Assembly (NCBI GenBank): GCA_023432075.1
Contig: JAEYVD010000753.1
Span: 1-44,616, forward strand
Origin: Pseudomonadota bacterium
GTDB taxonomy: Bacteria > Pseudomonadota > Gammaproteobacteria > Burkholderiales > Burkholderiaceae_B
Direction of reading: 5' to 3'
Length of the DNA stretch: 44,616 nucleotides
In this document: positions 14,654 through 23,735 of the stretch, piece after piece
Position numbering within the stretch: the stretch's first letter is position 1
Layout: each line of letters starts with the position of its first letter
Notes under the pieces: model-generated
Seen by the model: the letters and a program-made list of their open reading frames with translations, nothing else
Databases searched by the model: none
Told to the model about the DNA's origin: nothing
Program-made: the position numbers and the translations under genes

Positions 14654-16132
14654 TTACAGGATGGCCAGGGATGCGAGAGTGATTTGCTGAACGGAGCCGC
14701 CGTCCATGTACCAGAAGGTCATGGGCGGAGTCTCGCGCGCGGCGCGCACCTGCGCCGTCGCCGGCAGGATTTGGAGATACCAGCCGCGCGTTTCCAGCGT
14801 GCCGGAGATTTCGACGCCAGCCTGGTTGTTCACCTGGGCCTTCTGCAGGCTCGACAGCGGCACGCCGGCGCGGATGGCGCCGAAGTTCACCGCGGCGTTC
14901 ACCGGATCCATGCACGCGGCATCGATCAGCGCGTAGCCGTCGGCGTTGTACGGGATCGAGTTCACCTGCGTAAGCAGCGTCATCAGCGCCTGCTGGAACG
15001 CGTTGTTCAGCCAGATCTGGTTGACATAGGTGTCGGCCCATTGCCAGTCGCCGCTGATCTGCCCCGGGTAGAAGAACCGGAACTGGTCATTGCTGGTGGC
15101 ATAGTCGCCGTAGAAGTTGTAACCGTTGTCGATCAGCGTCTGAGCGGTCGTCGCATCGGTCACGGAGAACGCCAGGCCCGACTGGCCGCGGAAGGCCAGC
15201 GTGATCCGGCCATTCGTACGCTCGAAGTCGATGCTGGCGATCGTGCCGAGCACGAAGGCGGCATGCTGCACGTCTTTGTACACAGGCACCGAGCCCGAAT
15301 ACTCGTTCGCGGCCACGATGGCGCCCCAGCTCGTGGTGCTGCCCTGCGTGGTCGCCTGGACGTCGGTATCCCAGCCCACATACACGTAGCGGTTGCCCTG
15401 GCTGTTCGTCCAGGCCGAAAAATCGACCTTGCCGGCCGTGTCCGGTTCGAACGTGGTCATGAACGACGCCCAGTTCTGGGTGACGTCCGTGATCGCGCCC
15501 AAGTTGGTCGCCGGCGTACCGGCCGCCGCGCCCTGCGACAGAACCGCGCCCGTGGCTTGGGTCAGCTTCAGCCCGGCGGCGATGGTGCCACTGCCAAAGC
15601 CGACGGCGCTCGCCACGCCATCGGTGGCCGACGTGATGACGAAGGCCGCGCGCTGAGCGTCGTAGGTGCACGAAGCGCCGAACGACGTGAACGCCGCCTG
15701 GATGAGCGATGCAGCATTCGAGAAGCTCGTCGCGGCCGCCAGCGAAATGGCGCTGGATGTCTTCGGGGTACCGTCGATGCTCACCGTCAGGACGCCAGAC
15801 AGCGCCTGCAGTTGCGCCAGAGTCGTCGACGCCATCGACCCGCCGCGCAGGTATGCCGCCACGTCATCCAGCGGATACTGCGCGAACAGCAGGTCGCCCG
15901 GCTTGCGCGTCGAGTTGTCGAAGCCGTTGAAGTAGATGCCGGCCAAGATGGCCTCGGTGGAGGTCGGGCCGAAGAACCGCTGCACGTCGCGCGCGGTCGC
16001 AAAGCTCTGAACGGTGCCCACGGGCACCGCGGTGTTGTCGGTCAGGATCAGGCCGTTCAGGTCGAGCGCCGATCCGCCGGCGCCGATCACGCCAGGAACG
16101 ACCTGGACGATTTCACTGGCGGGAATGGTCAT
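14654..16132 (-). CDS. Tail sheath protein, DUF3383 family
   Basis: A 492-aa protein of the DUF3383 family, the contractile sheath in this type of myophage. Typical parts are the N-terminal domain ([29 protein letters not shown]... [12 protein letters not shown]), the repeated middle Ala/Thr-rich strands, and the C-terminal domain with [32 protein letters not shown] and [18 protein letters not shown]. The baseplate J and spike genes independently indicate contraction. It is a single full-length frame. Confidence 0.9.
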   Translation of the reverse strand: MTIPASEIVQVVPGVIGAGGSALDLNGLILTDNTAVPVGTVQSFATARDVQRFFGPTSTEAILAGIYFNGFDNSTRKPGDLLFAQYPLDDVAAYLRGGSMASTTLAQLQALSGVLTVSIDGTPKTSSAISLAAATSFSNAASLIQAAFTSFGASCTYDAQRAAFVITSATDGVASAVGFGSGTIAAGLKLTQATGAVLSQGAAAGTPATNLGAITDVTQNWASFMTTFEPDTAGKVDFSAWTNSQGNRYVYVGWDTDVQATTQGSTTSWGAIVAANEYSGSVPVYKDVQHAAFVLGTIASIDFERTNGRITLAFRGQSGLAFSVTDATTAQTLIDNGYNFYGDYATSNDQFRFFYPGQISGDWQWADTYVNQIWLNNAFQQALMTLLTQVNSIPYNADGYALIDAACMDPVNAAVNFGAIRAGVPLSSLQKAQVNNQAGVEISGTLETRGWYLQILPATAQVRAARETPPMTFWYMDGGSVQQITLASLAIL

Positions 16133-16137
16133 AGCTT

Positions 16138-16671
16138 TTAAGCTCCGGGTGGATATTTCTCATCGACCTCAGTCAGGTCGACATGCAGATGCTCCGCGAA
16201 CTGCTGCGGAAGAGTGATGGAGGGGTTGAACTGCAGGACGGCGTCGAATGACCACCGCTCCATGTATTGGCTTTCGCCGGTGATGAACGGCAACTGCCTG
16301 GGCTCGCCGGTGTAGAGGGGCTGCGCGCGGCCCAGCTCGGCCAAAAACTCGCAGCCGTACTGGCTCCGCAGCGCGATCGACAGGACAAGCGCCCGATCCT
16401 GCGCGCGCTCGCCGTAGCAGTCGACCTGTGCGGCCCACTGGGTGGGGCGTGTCAGGGTCCGCGTTCCAGTCTCCGGCGTCGGGTCGGAATACGCGGTGGT
16501 GGGCAGCGACAGCCCGACAACGCCCATAGGCGTGATCACCACGTAATCGCCTTTAGGCGACGGCACGCGGTTCACCTCGCCGCGCACGACCTCGCAATCC
16601 ACCAGCGTGTCCGCGAAAGCCCCGAGGTCGTCGACCAGGTCGTTTTCGGTGATTGTGATCGGAACACTCAT
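16138..16671 (-). CDS. Neck/tail-terminator protein (LIC_12616-like)
   Basis: A 177-aa protein beginning [20 protein letters not shown]. It has the profile of LIC_12616-family phage proteins that lie immediately before DUF3383 sheaths and probably cap the tail at the neck. Recognisable parts are [19 protein letters not shown] and [25 protein letters not shown] 16671 overlaps the stop of the preceding gene by 4 nt; a longer frame to 16722 would overlap it by 55 nt. Confidence 0.65.
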   Translation of the reverse strand: MSVPITITENDLVDDLGAFADTLVDCEVVRGEVNRVPSPKGDYVVITPMGVVGLSLPTTAYSDPTPETGTRTLTRPTQWAAQVDCYGERAQDRALVLSIALRSQYGCEFLAELGRAQPLYTGEPRQLPFITGESQYMERWSFDAVLQFNPSITLPQQFAEHLHVDLTEVDEKYPPGA

Positions 16672-17045
16672 GGCGTTTCGTCCATTTGTAGGGTCACCCC
16701 CACCTTGCACCAGTCGGGCCACGTCTCGAAGACTGCGGTAACGAGCCAGGTCTGTCCGTCGAACAGCAGCAGATCGCCGCCCTTGGCCAGCGGGCGCACG
16801 ACGCCCTGGGTGTCGCCGAACATGTAGACGCTGCGCTGCACGCCCTGGATGTTCTGCGCCTCGAGGTGCGCCACGTCCCGGCCACTGAGCGGCTGGACCT
16901 GAAGTCGCACGTCATCCGCCGGCAGGTACTTCGGCACCTGCTTGCGACCAGGGCCCATGTCGTAGCCGTCGCTGTACCGGATCTGCCCGGTGATCATCGG
17001 ATTCACCGCTGCGATGATCGGGCTGACGATGGCGTGCAAATTCAT
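16668..17045 (-). CDS. Head-tail connector protein
   Basis: A 125-aa protein (MNLHAIVSPIIAAVNPMI, then SVYMFGDTQGVVRPLAKGGDLLLFDGQTWLVTAV). A short helical N-terminus followed by an SH3-like beta region is common among head-closure or stopper proteins. It lies between the HK97 gp10-like gene and the neck protein, with 4-nt overlaps on both sides. The specific family is not certain. Confidence 0.55.
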   Translation of the reverse strand: MNLHAIVSPIIAAVNPMITGQIRYSDGYDMGPGRKQVPKYLPADDVRLQVQPLSGRDVAHLEAQNIQGVQRSVYMFGDTQGVVRPLAKGGDLLLFDGQTWLVTAVFETWPDWCKVGVTLQMDETP

Positions 17046-17590
17046 GTGTCGACCTCGTAGTCCACGCTGTTGAGCAGGTGCCCAGTCCAGACCAGCGGCT
17101 TTGCCTGCGTGCCTGTCACATTGGGCTCAACGCCGGCCGCAATGTCGTGCCGCGCCTGCTGCACGTCCGCAAAGGAAATCGACTCCGGGCTGTTGCCGAA
17201 CCGCTCGCGCAGCAGCAGCGTGACCTTCGATAGCGCGGGCCCGCTCACATCGCGGATGGATTCCTGCAATTGGCCCTTGATGCCTTCGCCCATCTGGCCA
17301 AGCGCCTTATCGATGTCGTAGTCGTTGTTCTTGGCCAACGCACCGAGGGCGCGCGGCCATCCCTTCTGCTTGGCGGCGATCATGGTGCGAAAGAAGGGCC
17401 TGGGCGGGATCCCCACCTCGGGCGATCCGAACTCCTGGATCGCGGCCACATACGCGACGGGCGTGCCGTCTGGGTAGGTAGCGTTCTCAAGAAACCCGGT
17501 GCGCAGTGTCCCGCCGTCGCCAGCCTTGTCAGCCATTTCCTTCAGTCGCGACATCAGGGCGTCTCCGCCCTTGAAGGTCACGGCCGCCAT
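17042..17590 (-). CDS. HK97 gp10-like head-tail joining protein
   Basis: A 182-aa protein with the gp10/virion-morphogenesis pattern: VAAIQEFGSPEVGIPPRPFFRTMI, followed by a helical region and a C-terminal PLVWTGHLLNSVDYEV. The 'IPPRPFFR ... W/TG.L..S' combination is a hallmark of this family in head-tail connection. The start at 17590 overlaps the end of the DUF4054 gene by 13 nt; a shorter start exists at the MSRLKE methionine. Confidence 0.8.
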   Translation of the reverse strand: MAAVTFKGGDALMSRLKEMADKAGDGGTLRTGFLENATYPDGTPVAYVAAIQEFGSPEVGIPPRPFFRTMIAAKQKGWPRALGALAKNNDYDIDKALGQMGEGIKGQLQESIRDVSGPALSKVTLLLRERFGNSPESISFADVQQARHDIAAGVEPNVTGTQAKPLVWTGHLLNSVDYEVDT

Positions 17591-18009
17591 GGGATAACCA
17601 CCGGGACGGCGAAACCGGTCGGCGCGGGCCGATAGCGGCCCACCCGGTACTTGGCGGTGGCCTCCCAATACTGGGCGCCATAGCCGGTTTGCGCATACCA
17701 CTGCGCAGAGCCCGGCGCGACGTTGTACTCGGCCGAAACCGACACCGATCCCTCGGTGGCGCTGCTGATCCGGCCCACCAGCGGCCGCGGCCCCTGGCCG
17801 TTCTCGCCATAGGTCAGCGCCGCGACGTGGGCAGTCAGCAGGTACAGAAGCACCTTGCGCTCGTCGACGTCACAGACCGCGCTGGTGTCCTTGTTGCTCA
17901 GGTACAGCGTGGCCATGCTGAAGGCATGGTTGAGCTGCGCATCCGTGAGCGATGCGAAGGACGGATAGATCTGCCGGAACTCAGCGGGATCAAAGACGAC
18001 GACAGCCAT
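17578..18009 (-). CDS. DUF4054-family head-tail adaptor
   Basis: A 143-aa protein (MAVVVFDPAEFRQIYPSFAS, then LTDAQLNHAFSMATLYLSN, LLYLLTAHVAALTYGENGQG and PLVGRISSATEGSVSVSAEY), the pattern of DUF4054 and gp6-like adaptors that bind under the portal. The C-terminal Trp/Tyr-rich hook (WYAQTGYGAQYW) is also characteristic. It follows the capsid block in the expected order. Confidence 0.8.
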   Translation of the reverse strand: MAVVVFDPAEFRQIYPSFASLTDAQLNHAFSMATLYLSNKDTSAVCDVDERKVLLYLLTAHVAALTYGENGQGPRPLVGRISSATEGSVSVSAEYNVAPGSAQWYAQTGYGAQYWEATAKYRVGRYRPAPTGFAVPVVIPWRP

Positions 18010-18018
18010 GGGGCTCTC

Positions 18019-18348
18019 CTAGCTTTTTTGATCGTCCAGGCGCTCGAGGCCCTTGCCGGGCTTATCAGGATCCAAGCCCTCCAGCCCGCTCTTCTCGCCC
18101 TTGCGCTCCTTTGCCTTCGACACGGCGCTGCGCTCGCTGCCCTGGGCGAAGATCAGTTCTTTCTTGAGCGGCTGGAAATCCGCATACAGCTTGGTCCAGG
18201 CTTCCCAGAAGTCGGCTGGCACATCGGTGAAACCGTGGCCAGCGATGGCGTCGGGATGATTGGCACCGTTCAAGGTGATGGAGGGTGCACCCGGGATGTC
18301 CAGGATCAGCCCGTTGGGCAATTTGCACGCGATGGTCACAGTCGACAT
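18019..18348 (-). CDS. Small protein between capsid and adaptor genes
   Basis: A 109-aa protein with a beta-rich N-terminal half (MSTVTIACKLPNGLILDIPG, then FTDVPADFWEAW) and a charged, flexible C-terminus rich in Lys, Glu and Gly. Such genes between DUF2184 capsid and DUF4054 adaptor genes are frequent in this phage type, but the function is unknown to me. It is the first gene after the capsid terminator, so its message depends on read-through. Confidence 0.6.
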   Translation of the reverse strand: MSTVTIACKLPNGLILDIPGAPSITLNGANHPDAIAGHGFTDVPADFWEAWTKLYADFQPLKKELIFAQGSERSAVSKAKERKGEKSGLEGLDPDKPGKGLERLDDQKS

Positions 18349-18364
18349 ATCTCTTCCTCGAATG

Positions 18365-18391
18365 AAAAAGGGGCGCCGCATGGGCGCCCCT
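18365..18391 (-). terminator. Rho-independent terminator after the major capsid gene
   Basis: Read on the minus strand, AGGGGCGCC, a 5-nt loop and GGCGCCCCT are followed by a T run (18365-18369). It lies between the capsid stop (18416) and the next late gene (18348) inside one operon. Partial termination here would raise capsid message relative to the tail genes, and Q-type antitermination would let late polymerase pass. Confidence 0.8.
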
Positions 18392-18415
18392 CTGGGTTGC
18401 TGCGTCTCGCGTTGA

Positions 18416-19450
18416 TCAGACGCCGATCATGGCGGCAATGGCCATCGGCACCTTGATGATGGCGCCCCAGGTCCCCTGTGACTTCTTCTGCTTGAAGCTG
18501 GAGGTGTCGCGGACGATGGCGTGGGCGCGCATCTTCTCGGTGAAGGCCGCGGTGCCGACGTTCTGGCCGTCGATCGACTCGGCGATGAGCTGCACCAACT
18601 GGCCCGAGCCCGTCGCATATTGCACGGCGGTCTCCACGGTCAGGTTGGGGAAGTTCTTCGCCAGCAGGTCGGCGACGTTGACGTTGTACTGGTTCGTCTT
18701 CGTCAGGTTGACCTCGATTTCAGGCGACATGCACAGCTTCATCTTGTCGCGTCGCGTGACCAGGCCACGGGTCTGCGTGACCAGTTGGCCATACAGCCGC
18801 TGCGAGATGTCGTCGTAGACCTGCTGGCCGTCCTTGGTGGACCACAGCGTGCCGCTGCCGGTGCCCGTGGCTCCCGGCGCGATGGGCGCCGACAGGTTGG
18901 GGTCGTTCAGCAGGCCGTAGTTCTGCAGGCCAGCGATGCCGAAGAAGTAGCTGTTGTCCTGGAACTTGTTCAGGACCAGCGCCGAGGCAATGTTCAGCTC
19001 GGCCGCCCAGTTGATCTTCGCTTGACCAGCCTTCTCCAGCTCGCGCTCACCCCATTCCGTCATGGTCTGGTAGTGATACGACTGGCGCTGCGGGAAGTTG
19101 GTGTTCGCGCCGGCGCGGCCGTTGTTGTTGAAGTCGCCGTAGGACGACACCTCACCCGTGGACTCCACCACGGGGAAGGTTGCAGTTTCGGTCGTCCAAT
19201 CGCCCTTCTTCGACTCGCCCAGGATCACGGCGCCCTGCATGGGCGTCGTCAGCACGCGCGTCAGCTCGGGGTCGATGTAGTTCAGCAGGAAGCTCGGGAT
19301 GCCCGAGTTGCTGACCGTCACGAGCGGGCCGGCCGCGTCCATGGCCATGCCATAGTCGTAGCGGAACTCGTCGGGCAGGTAGTCCATGGCGCCCGGGAAC
19401 ACGATGCCGAAGTGTTTCTCCAGCAGCGCGAGGTCTTGGTTTCGTTTCAT
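18416..19450 (-). CDS. Major capsid protein, DUF2184 family
   Basis: A 344-aa protein with the DUF2184 capsid profile: [18 protein letters not shown] near the start, [20 protein letters not shown], an E-loop-like [58 protein letters not shown] and the C-terminal [23 protein letters not shown]2184 proteins have an HK97-type fold. It follows the decoration gene and is followed by a terminator. Confidence 0.9.
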   Translation of the reverse strand: MKRNQDLALLEKHFGIVFPGAMDYLPDEFRYDYGMAMDAAGPLVTVSNSGIPSFLLNYIDPELTRVLTTPMQGAVILGESKKGDWTTETATFPVVESTGEVSSYGDFNNNGRAGANTNFPQRQSYHYQTMTEWGERELEKAGQAKINWAAELNIASALVLNKFQDNSYFFGIAGLQNYGLLNDPNLSAPIAPGATGTGSGTLWSTKDGQQVYDDISQRLYGQLVTQTRGLVTRRDKMKLCMSPEIEVNLTKTNQYNVNVADLLAKNFPNLTVETAVQYATGSGQLVQLIAESIDGQNVGTAAFTEKMRAHAIVRDTSSFKQKKSQGTWGAIIKVPMAIAAMIGV

Positions 19451-19454
19451 GTTT

Positions 19455-19940
19455 TTACCCCAGGTTGGTGGAGGTGATCTTGATCAGCGAGCCGATCGCG
19501 CCCGGGCTGGCCACGAACCAGTCCGTTTCGGTGCTGCCGGCGACGGTTCCGCCCGCCGCACCCGTGGAAATGGTGCCGTCCGTATTGGACGCGAACACCT
19601 TCTGTCCCACGGTTGCGACCGTCTTGGTGGCAGCCCAGAAGTCACCCAGGTTGTGCAGGGTGACGCCCAGTCCGGCCGGAACGGTCATGGTGGACTCGGC
19701 CAGCCAGATCGTGATGAGGGCCTGCTGTTCGCGGTGAACGAAGCCCGTGGGGACGCCGGATCCAGCGTTGGTGACCTCACCAGCGGCGTCCGCCCAGGCG
19801 AAGCGGCCAACCGTCACTCCAGCGTCGCCGGCCACCAGCGCGCCGGGGCCCGCCAGCACGGTCGAGCGCGGGTTGGCGCTGGCGAAGTCGCCGGCAACCG
19901 CAGCGGCCGGTTCGATATAGACCTGTTTCTGAAAGCCCAT
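19455..19940 (-). CDS. Capsid decoration/structural cement-like protein
   Basis: A 161-aa protein, beta-rich and low in charge ([43 protein letters not shown]-like hydrophobic strands in the middle). It ends in [13 protein letters not shown]. Proteins of this shape encoded directly before DUF2184 capsids act as capsid cement, as with DUF2190-type gp24. It has no catalytic motif. Name assigned by position and pattern. Confidence 0.65.
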   Translation of the reverse strand: MGFQKQVYIEPAAAVAGDFASANPRSTVLAGPGALVAGDAGVTVGRFAWADAAGEVTNAGSGVPTGFVHREQQALITIWLAESTMTVPAGLGVTLHNLGDFWAATKTVATVGQKVFASNTDGTISTGAAGGTVAGSTETDWFVASPGAIGSLIKITSTNLG

Positions 19941-21326
19941 TTACATCACCTTGACGTTTTTGGCATGGGGGAAGCGATCGAAGAAGCCCTTTTGGGCTGC
20001 CGAGTCCATCGCCACACGCGGGGTTTGGGGGGCCTGGTCCTGAGCCTTGGCCATCTTGACCAGCGCACGGTACGCCGTGGGCGGCACGTCGGTCAGGTCA
20101 ATGCCCTTGGCATCCAGCGCCATCTTGTAGACCGCCTCGGCCGAGTCCTGGGCGACGATCTCGCCGAGGATGGGCCGGCATTCCTGCTCGGCGGTGCGGA
20201 TCGCGGTCATGCGGGCGACGGCGGCCTGCTCGCCGGCCTTCTGGGCCTTGGCCAAAGCCTGGTCCATGGCCTGCTTGGTCACGGGAGCGGGCGGCGTGCC
20301 AGCCGTGGCGGGCGGTTCGTCGTTGGCTGCCTGTTCTGCCGACGGGGGGGCGCCGAGCGCTTTCATGACCTTCTCCATGTCTTCGTGGCCCAGAATCTCG
20401 CCCAGCGACTCGCGCAGCTTGCCCAGCAGGTCGTCATCAAGTGCGACATCCTTGGGTTCGGCTGCGAGGTCGTCCTCGTCTTCACCGATGGGCGCGACGG
20501 CCGGGTCGGTGAACACCTCGATGACCTCTTTCAGGCCTTCCAGGTCGGTGTCCTGCGCCAGCTTGCCCTTGAAGTGGTTCTGCATGGCGCGCACGATGCG
20601 CGGCTGCTCGGACTTCAGGTTCTTGCGGCTGACGCCCTTCAGGAAGGGGGTCAGGTCGCCCAGTGCCGCGTCCTGGGCCAGCCGGGGCCGGATATGCGCC
20701 CCGAGTGCCCCGGCGACGACGGCGGCGGTTTTGCTCAGTTTCATTTTCGGGATCTCCGAAGGGTTGAGGGTACTGCTGTCGCCTACGACGACGTCCGGGC
20801 CAGTCCGGCCCACTTCGACGAGCGCGACGTGATTGCCGCACAAGTCACGCATCACCCCGTCGTATGCGACGCCCTCGTACTTGCCGGGCGTCATATCGGC
20901 GCGGTAGCGGTACGCGGGGGAAAGCTCCTTCTGCTGCTCGGAGTCGATCAGCGCGATCGCGACGGCGTCCCATACGACGAGGGAATTCTTGAGGTACGGC
21001 GCCTGGTAGGAGGCGTTCGAACCCGTGGCCCCGACCACGAACTCTTTCTGCGGCTCTGCGGCCGATACGGGGATGTGCTTGGACAGCAGCGGGATGTTGT
21101 TGAAGGTGGGCGCCGCGCGCGCCAGCTCTTCTGGGTCCCGCAACAGGAAGTAGACGCGGTTGGGGTCAAGCCCCAGCGTCTCCCAGTCCGGGATCTCGTT
21201 GCCGCGGTACGGGTTGACCGTGGCCTTGCTGATGTTGCTGATCTCGACGTGCATCCGGCCGTCGGCGTCAATCCTGCGGACGGTGGCGCGGTCGAAGGCC
21301 AGGCCCTGACGGTTGTTCTGTTTCAT
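19941..21326 (-). CDS. DUF2213 prohead protease/scaffold fusion
   Basis: A 461-aa protein. The N-terminal part (about 1-190) is the DUF2213 domain with PLLSKHIPVSA (His84) and KELSPAYRYRAD (Ser136), positions that could form a His/Ser protease site as in phage U35-like enzymes. The rest is a helical, Ala/Lys/Glu-rich scaffold (about 230-430) with acidic EDEDDLAAEPKDVALDDD and the C-terminal FFDRFPHAKNVKVM. It probably chaperones capsid assembly and is then cleaved. Start ATG 21326 overlaps the MuF gene stop by 4 nt. Confidence 0.8.
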   Translation of the reverse strand: MKQNNRQGLAFDRATVRRIDADGRMHVEISNISKATVNPYRGNEIPDWETLGLDPNRVYFLLRDPEELARAAPTFNNIPLLSKHIPVSAAEPQKEFVVGATGSNASYQAPYLKNSLVVWDAVAIALIDSEQQKELSPAYRYRADMTPGKYEGVAYDGVMRDLCGNHVALVEVGRTGPDVVVGDSSTLNPSEIPKMKLSKTAAVVAGALGAHIRPRLAQDAALGDLTPFLKGVSRKNLKSEQPRIVRAMQNHFKGKLAQDTDLEGLKEVIEVFTDPAVAPIGEDEDDLAAEPKDVALDDDLLGKLRESLGEILGHEDMEKVMKALGAPPSAEQAANDEPPATAGTPPAPVTKQAMDQALAKAQKAGEQAAVARMTAIRTAEQECRPILGEIVAQDSAEAVYKMALDAKGIDLTDVPPTAYRALVKMAKAQDQAPQTPRVAMDSAAQKGFFDRFPHAKNVKVM

Positions 21327-22126
21327 TCGTCGAATCCAGGGATGATGCTGATGGCCACGCATCGGCAATTCGGCAGCTCGCCGGGGCGGATGTACTCGCC
21401 GTCGATGAGCATGCCCTTGTCGACGTCGTAGGCTTCGCCGTCCGCCTCCTGATGCGACTTGCGCGGATGCTTGCCGCCGCGCGAGTGCCGCCATTTGGCT
21501 TGTTTGATGCCCAAGCCCTGCTGGCGCACGCGCGTGATCGTGGCCGTGGCCTTGTTGTTCTGGTCGCGCGCAATGAACGTCGCGCGCCGCTTCGTGATGC
21601 CGTACCGCTTTTCCAGGTCCTCAACGAGCCCCTGAAGGTCACGGCCTTGGGTCACCGACCGCATGACCATGCCCTGGACCTCAGTCAGATACTCGGACGC
21701 GATCGACTTGATCAGCCCAACGTTCTCCTGCACCGTGGCCTGGAAGACGTCGTTGGCCGCCCGGGTCATCTGGAACTGCACGCTGAAGCCTTTTTGCCGC
21801 AGGGCATTGCGCAGGGACAAGTCCGCCGCGCCCATCGAGGTTTCCGCGAACTCCGTCGCCACCGGCTGGGCGGCCTCGTCGAAACGCCGCTGCCACTGCT
21901 TGGCGAGCCGGCGCATCATCTTGGTCAGCGCCATCGCCGGGCTTTCGTCCTGGGCGATCTCCGGCACGTTGCGCCGGTAGGCAGCGGTCAGCCAGTACAC
22001 GACCGACCGTTGCATCTCGTCGATGAGGCGGTCCAGGCGCTTGCGGTAGGCCGCCTCGATCCCCAGGTTGGCGTGCACGGGGCGCAGCGGCACCTCGCGG
22101 CCAGTGGGGGATACGAGGTCAGGCAT
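21323..22126 (-). CDS. MuF/SPP1 gp7-like minor head protein
   Basis: A 267-aa protein. The central and C-terminal part carries the phage Mu F-like signature (ITKRRATFIARDQNNKATAT ... KWRHSRGGKHPRKSHQEADG ... YIRPGELPNCRCVA), a domain of minor head proteins injected or placed near the portal. ATG 22126 overlaps the portal stop by 8 nt. A longer reading from 22198 would sit inside the portal gene. No toxin domain is fused. Confidence 0.85.
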   Translation of the reverse strand: MPDLVSPTGREVPLRPVHANLGIEAAYRKRLDRLIDEMQRSVVYWLTAAYRRNVPEIAQDESPAMALTKMMRRLAKQWQRRFDEAAQPVATEFAETSMGAADLSLRNALRQKGFSVQFQMTRAANDVFQATVQENVGLIKSIASEYLTEVQGMVMRSVTQGRDLQGLVEDLEKRYGITKRRATFIARDQNNKATATITRVRQQGLGIKQAKWRHSRGGKHPRKSHQEADGEAYDVDKGMLIDGEYIRPGELPNCRCVAISIIPGFDE

Positions 22127-23735
22127 AGGCTTGTCCCTGCGGTTCGTCTTCCAAGGCTGGCGGAGGGGCGGGCACAGCATCCGGCTCGCCATCCTCATCC
22201 AGGTCGCTCACATCCAGCGAGTGGTAGCCGTTCGTCTCTTCTGCCGCGATGCGCTTGCGCACCTCGACAGGGCTGACGGCGCCGATGTCGACCAGCACCG
22301 AATCCGTGTCGGCGTCCAGCTTGCGCACCTCGGCCAGCTCCTTCTCGCTCATCTGCCACAACGGCACGAAGCTGAAGGTAATGTCCGGGTCGATCTCGCC
22401 GAACTCGTCGAGCTGGATCAGCTCCAGGCACGTCTGCAACGGGTCGCGGAACACCGCTTCCTGCGCCGAGTGCATGTCGTCGTAGAAGACTCGGATTTCA
22501 CCGTCCGCCGTGGCGTTCAGGCCGCTGGGCGAAATGCCCATCAGCTTGACCAGCGGAATGCCGGACACAACGGAAAGCTGCTCCAGCGACTGGTTCTGCA
22601 GCGCGTCCAGGCCGGATAGGGGGACGTTCTCGAACCCGAATTCCTCAGAGTCCTTGTCAATGCCCCAGAGGCCGCGGTTGCTGCGGGTACGGTTGAACAT
22701 GTCGATGCGAGCGAACACATCGGTGCCCGGGTCGCCTGACAGGACGGCCGCCAGGTTGGTCTTCAGGATCCCAACCGAGAAGTTGTCGATCAGGTTCGCC
22801 ACCGCCTGGCGCGTCTTCAGCCAGTTGTTGACGTAGGGAATCGCCAACTGGGTCATCGACATGCCGCCGAAGTTGTACGACGGCTTCAGCAGGTCCGGCA
22901 CCTCGCGGGACACGATATTCAGCAGGCGGCTGCTGTGCACTTGTCGCCCCAGCACAAACCACGAGGTGGGCTTGTAGAAGTCCGCCCGCATGGGGTTGTC
23001 GCTGTTGTACAGGTAGGGCGTCGTCCAAACCGGATCGATGACCTTGAACCCCACCAGCGAGCCCTTGGCGATCTTGGCCGGGCTCTTGACCAGGATCGAC
23101 TGCAGCTCGTTCGGATCGGCCCAGGCCAGCGTGCCGCTGGGCGTCTTCACGTCGATGTAGATCTGCGAGCGCCCGAACAGGCCATCCTGCAGGGCGGCCA
23201 GACGGAACTTGGCGCGCAGGCGGTGCCGACGCATGGCCTTCTCGATGATCTCGAGCTTGTCGCCCTTGTCGTCGTCGCCCTTCACCTCGAGCTTGATCCA
23301 CTTCCGGGTCATCTCCTTGGCGATGACGTCGGACATCTTGCGGTATTCGGGGCGCTGGGACAGCTCGGCGAGGTACGGATACCCGAGGAAGCCCATGCCC
23401 GCATAGGCCTCGCTCACATAGGCATAGACCGGGCTCATGGCCTCGTCCATCGCTAGCAAGGCCTTCTGCTTGTCCGCGGGGATCACGAACGGCGCCACAT
23501 CGGGCCGCTTGAACTCGCCCTTCGGCGCGGGCTCAGGCTCGGTCGGCGCGATGTTGGACAGGCCCAGGGCTTCCGGGCTGATCTTCATCCCAGGCTCGCG
23601 GCGCGGCCCTGGAGGCGGCGGCATACGTCCGTCTGCCTCGGGCTGATAGCCGAACCAGGAACGGCGGCGCGCGGCCGGGACCGGCGCAGGAGCCGCGGGG
23701 GCATTCCTGCGCAGGATCCAGTCGAGTAGTTTCAT
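22119..23735 (-). CDS. Portal protein, DUF1073 family
   Basis: A 538-aa protein placed between terminase and MuF genes. Portal-type features include an N-terminal helical region (YAYVSEAYAGMGFLGYPYLAELSQRPEYRKMSDVIAKEM), VKGDDDKGDKLEIIEKAMRR, the core with NELQSILVKSPAKIAKGSLV and the long helical C-terminal FSFVPLWQMSEKELAEVRKL. The N-terminus is Pro/Arg-rich. DUF1073-type proteins are sometimes labelled anti-CBASS Acb1-like in databases; here context shows a portal. Confidence 0.85.
   Translation of the reverse strand: MKLLDWILRRNAPAAPAPVPAARRRSWFGYQPEADGRMPPPPGPRREPGMKISPEALGLSNIAPTEPEPAPKGEFKRPDVAPFVIPADKQKALLAMDEAMSPVYAYVSEAYAGMGFLGYPYLAELSQRPEYRKMSDVIAKEMTRKWIKLEVKGDDDKGDKLEIIEKAMRRHRLRAKFRLAALQDGLFGRSQIYIDVKTPSGTLAWADPNELQSILVKSPAKIAKGSLVGFKVIDPVWTTPYLYNSDNPMRADFYKPTSWFVLGRQVHSSRLLNIVSREVPDLLKPSYNFGGMSMTQLAIPYVNNWLKTRQAVANLIDNFSVGILKTNLAAVLSGDPGTDVFARIDMFNRTRSNRGLWGIDKDSEEFGFENVPLSGLDALQNQSLEQLSVVSGIPLVKLMGISPSGLNATADGEIRVFYDDMHSAQEAVFRDPLQTCLELIQLDEFGEIDPDITFSFVPLWQMSEKELAEVRKLDADTDSVLVDIGAVSPVEVRKRIAAEETNGYHSLDVSDLDEDGEPDAVPAPPPALEDEPQGQAYA

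Noticed and set aside
14684..16141. A 485-aa open frame on the plus strand opposite the sheath gene
   Set aside because: It mirrors the DUF3383 gene, has Arg/Gly/Ala/His-rich shadow composition typical of antisense frames in GC-rich DNA, and has no recognisable domain.
19386..21431. A 681-aa open frame on the plus strand opposite the decoration and protease/scaffold genes
   Set aside because: Antisense shadow of well-supported late genes; composition (Arg, Gly, Leu, Val, His) is not protein-like.
22119..23735. Anti-CBASS (Acb1) activity of the DUF1073 protein
   Set aside because: Some databases attach the Acb1 name to DUF1073 proteins. Position between terminase and MuF and the full portal length indicate a structural portal protein.
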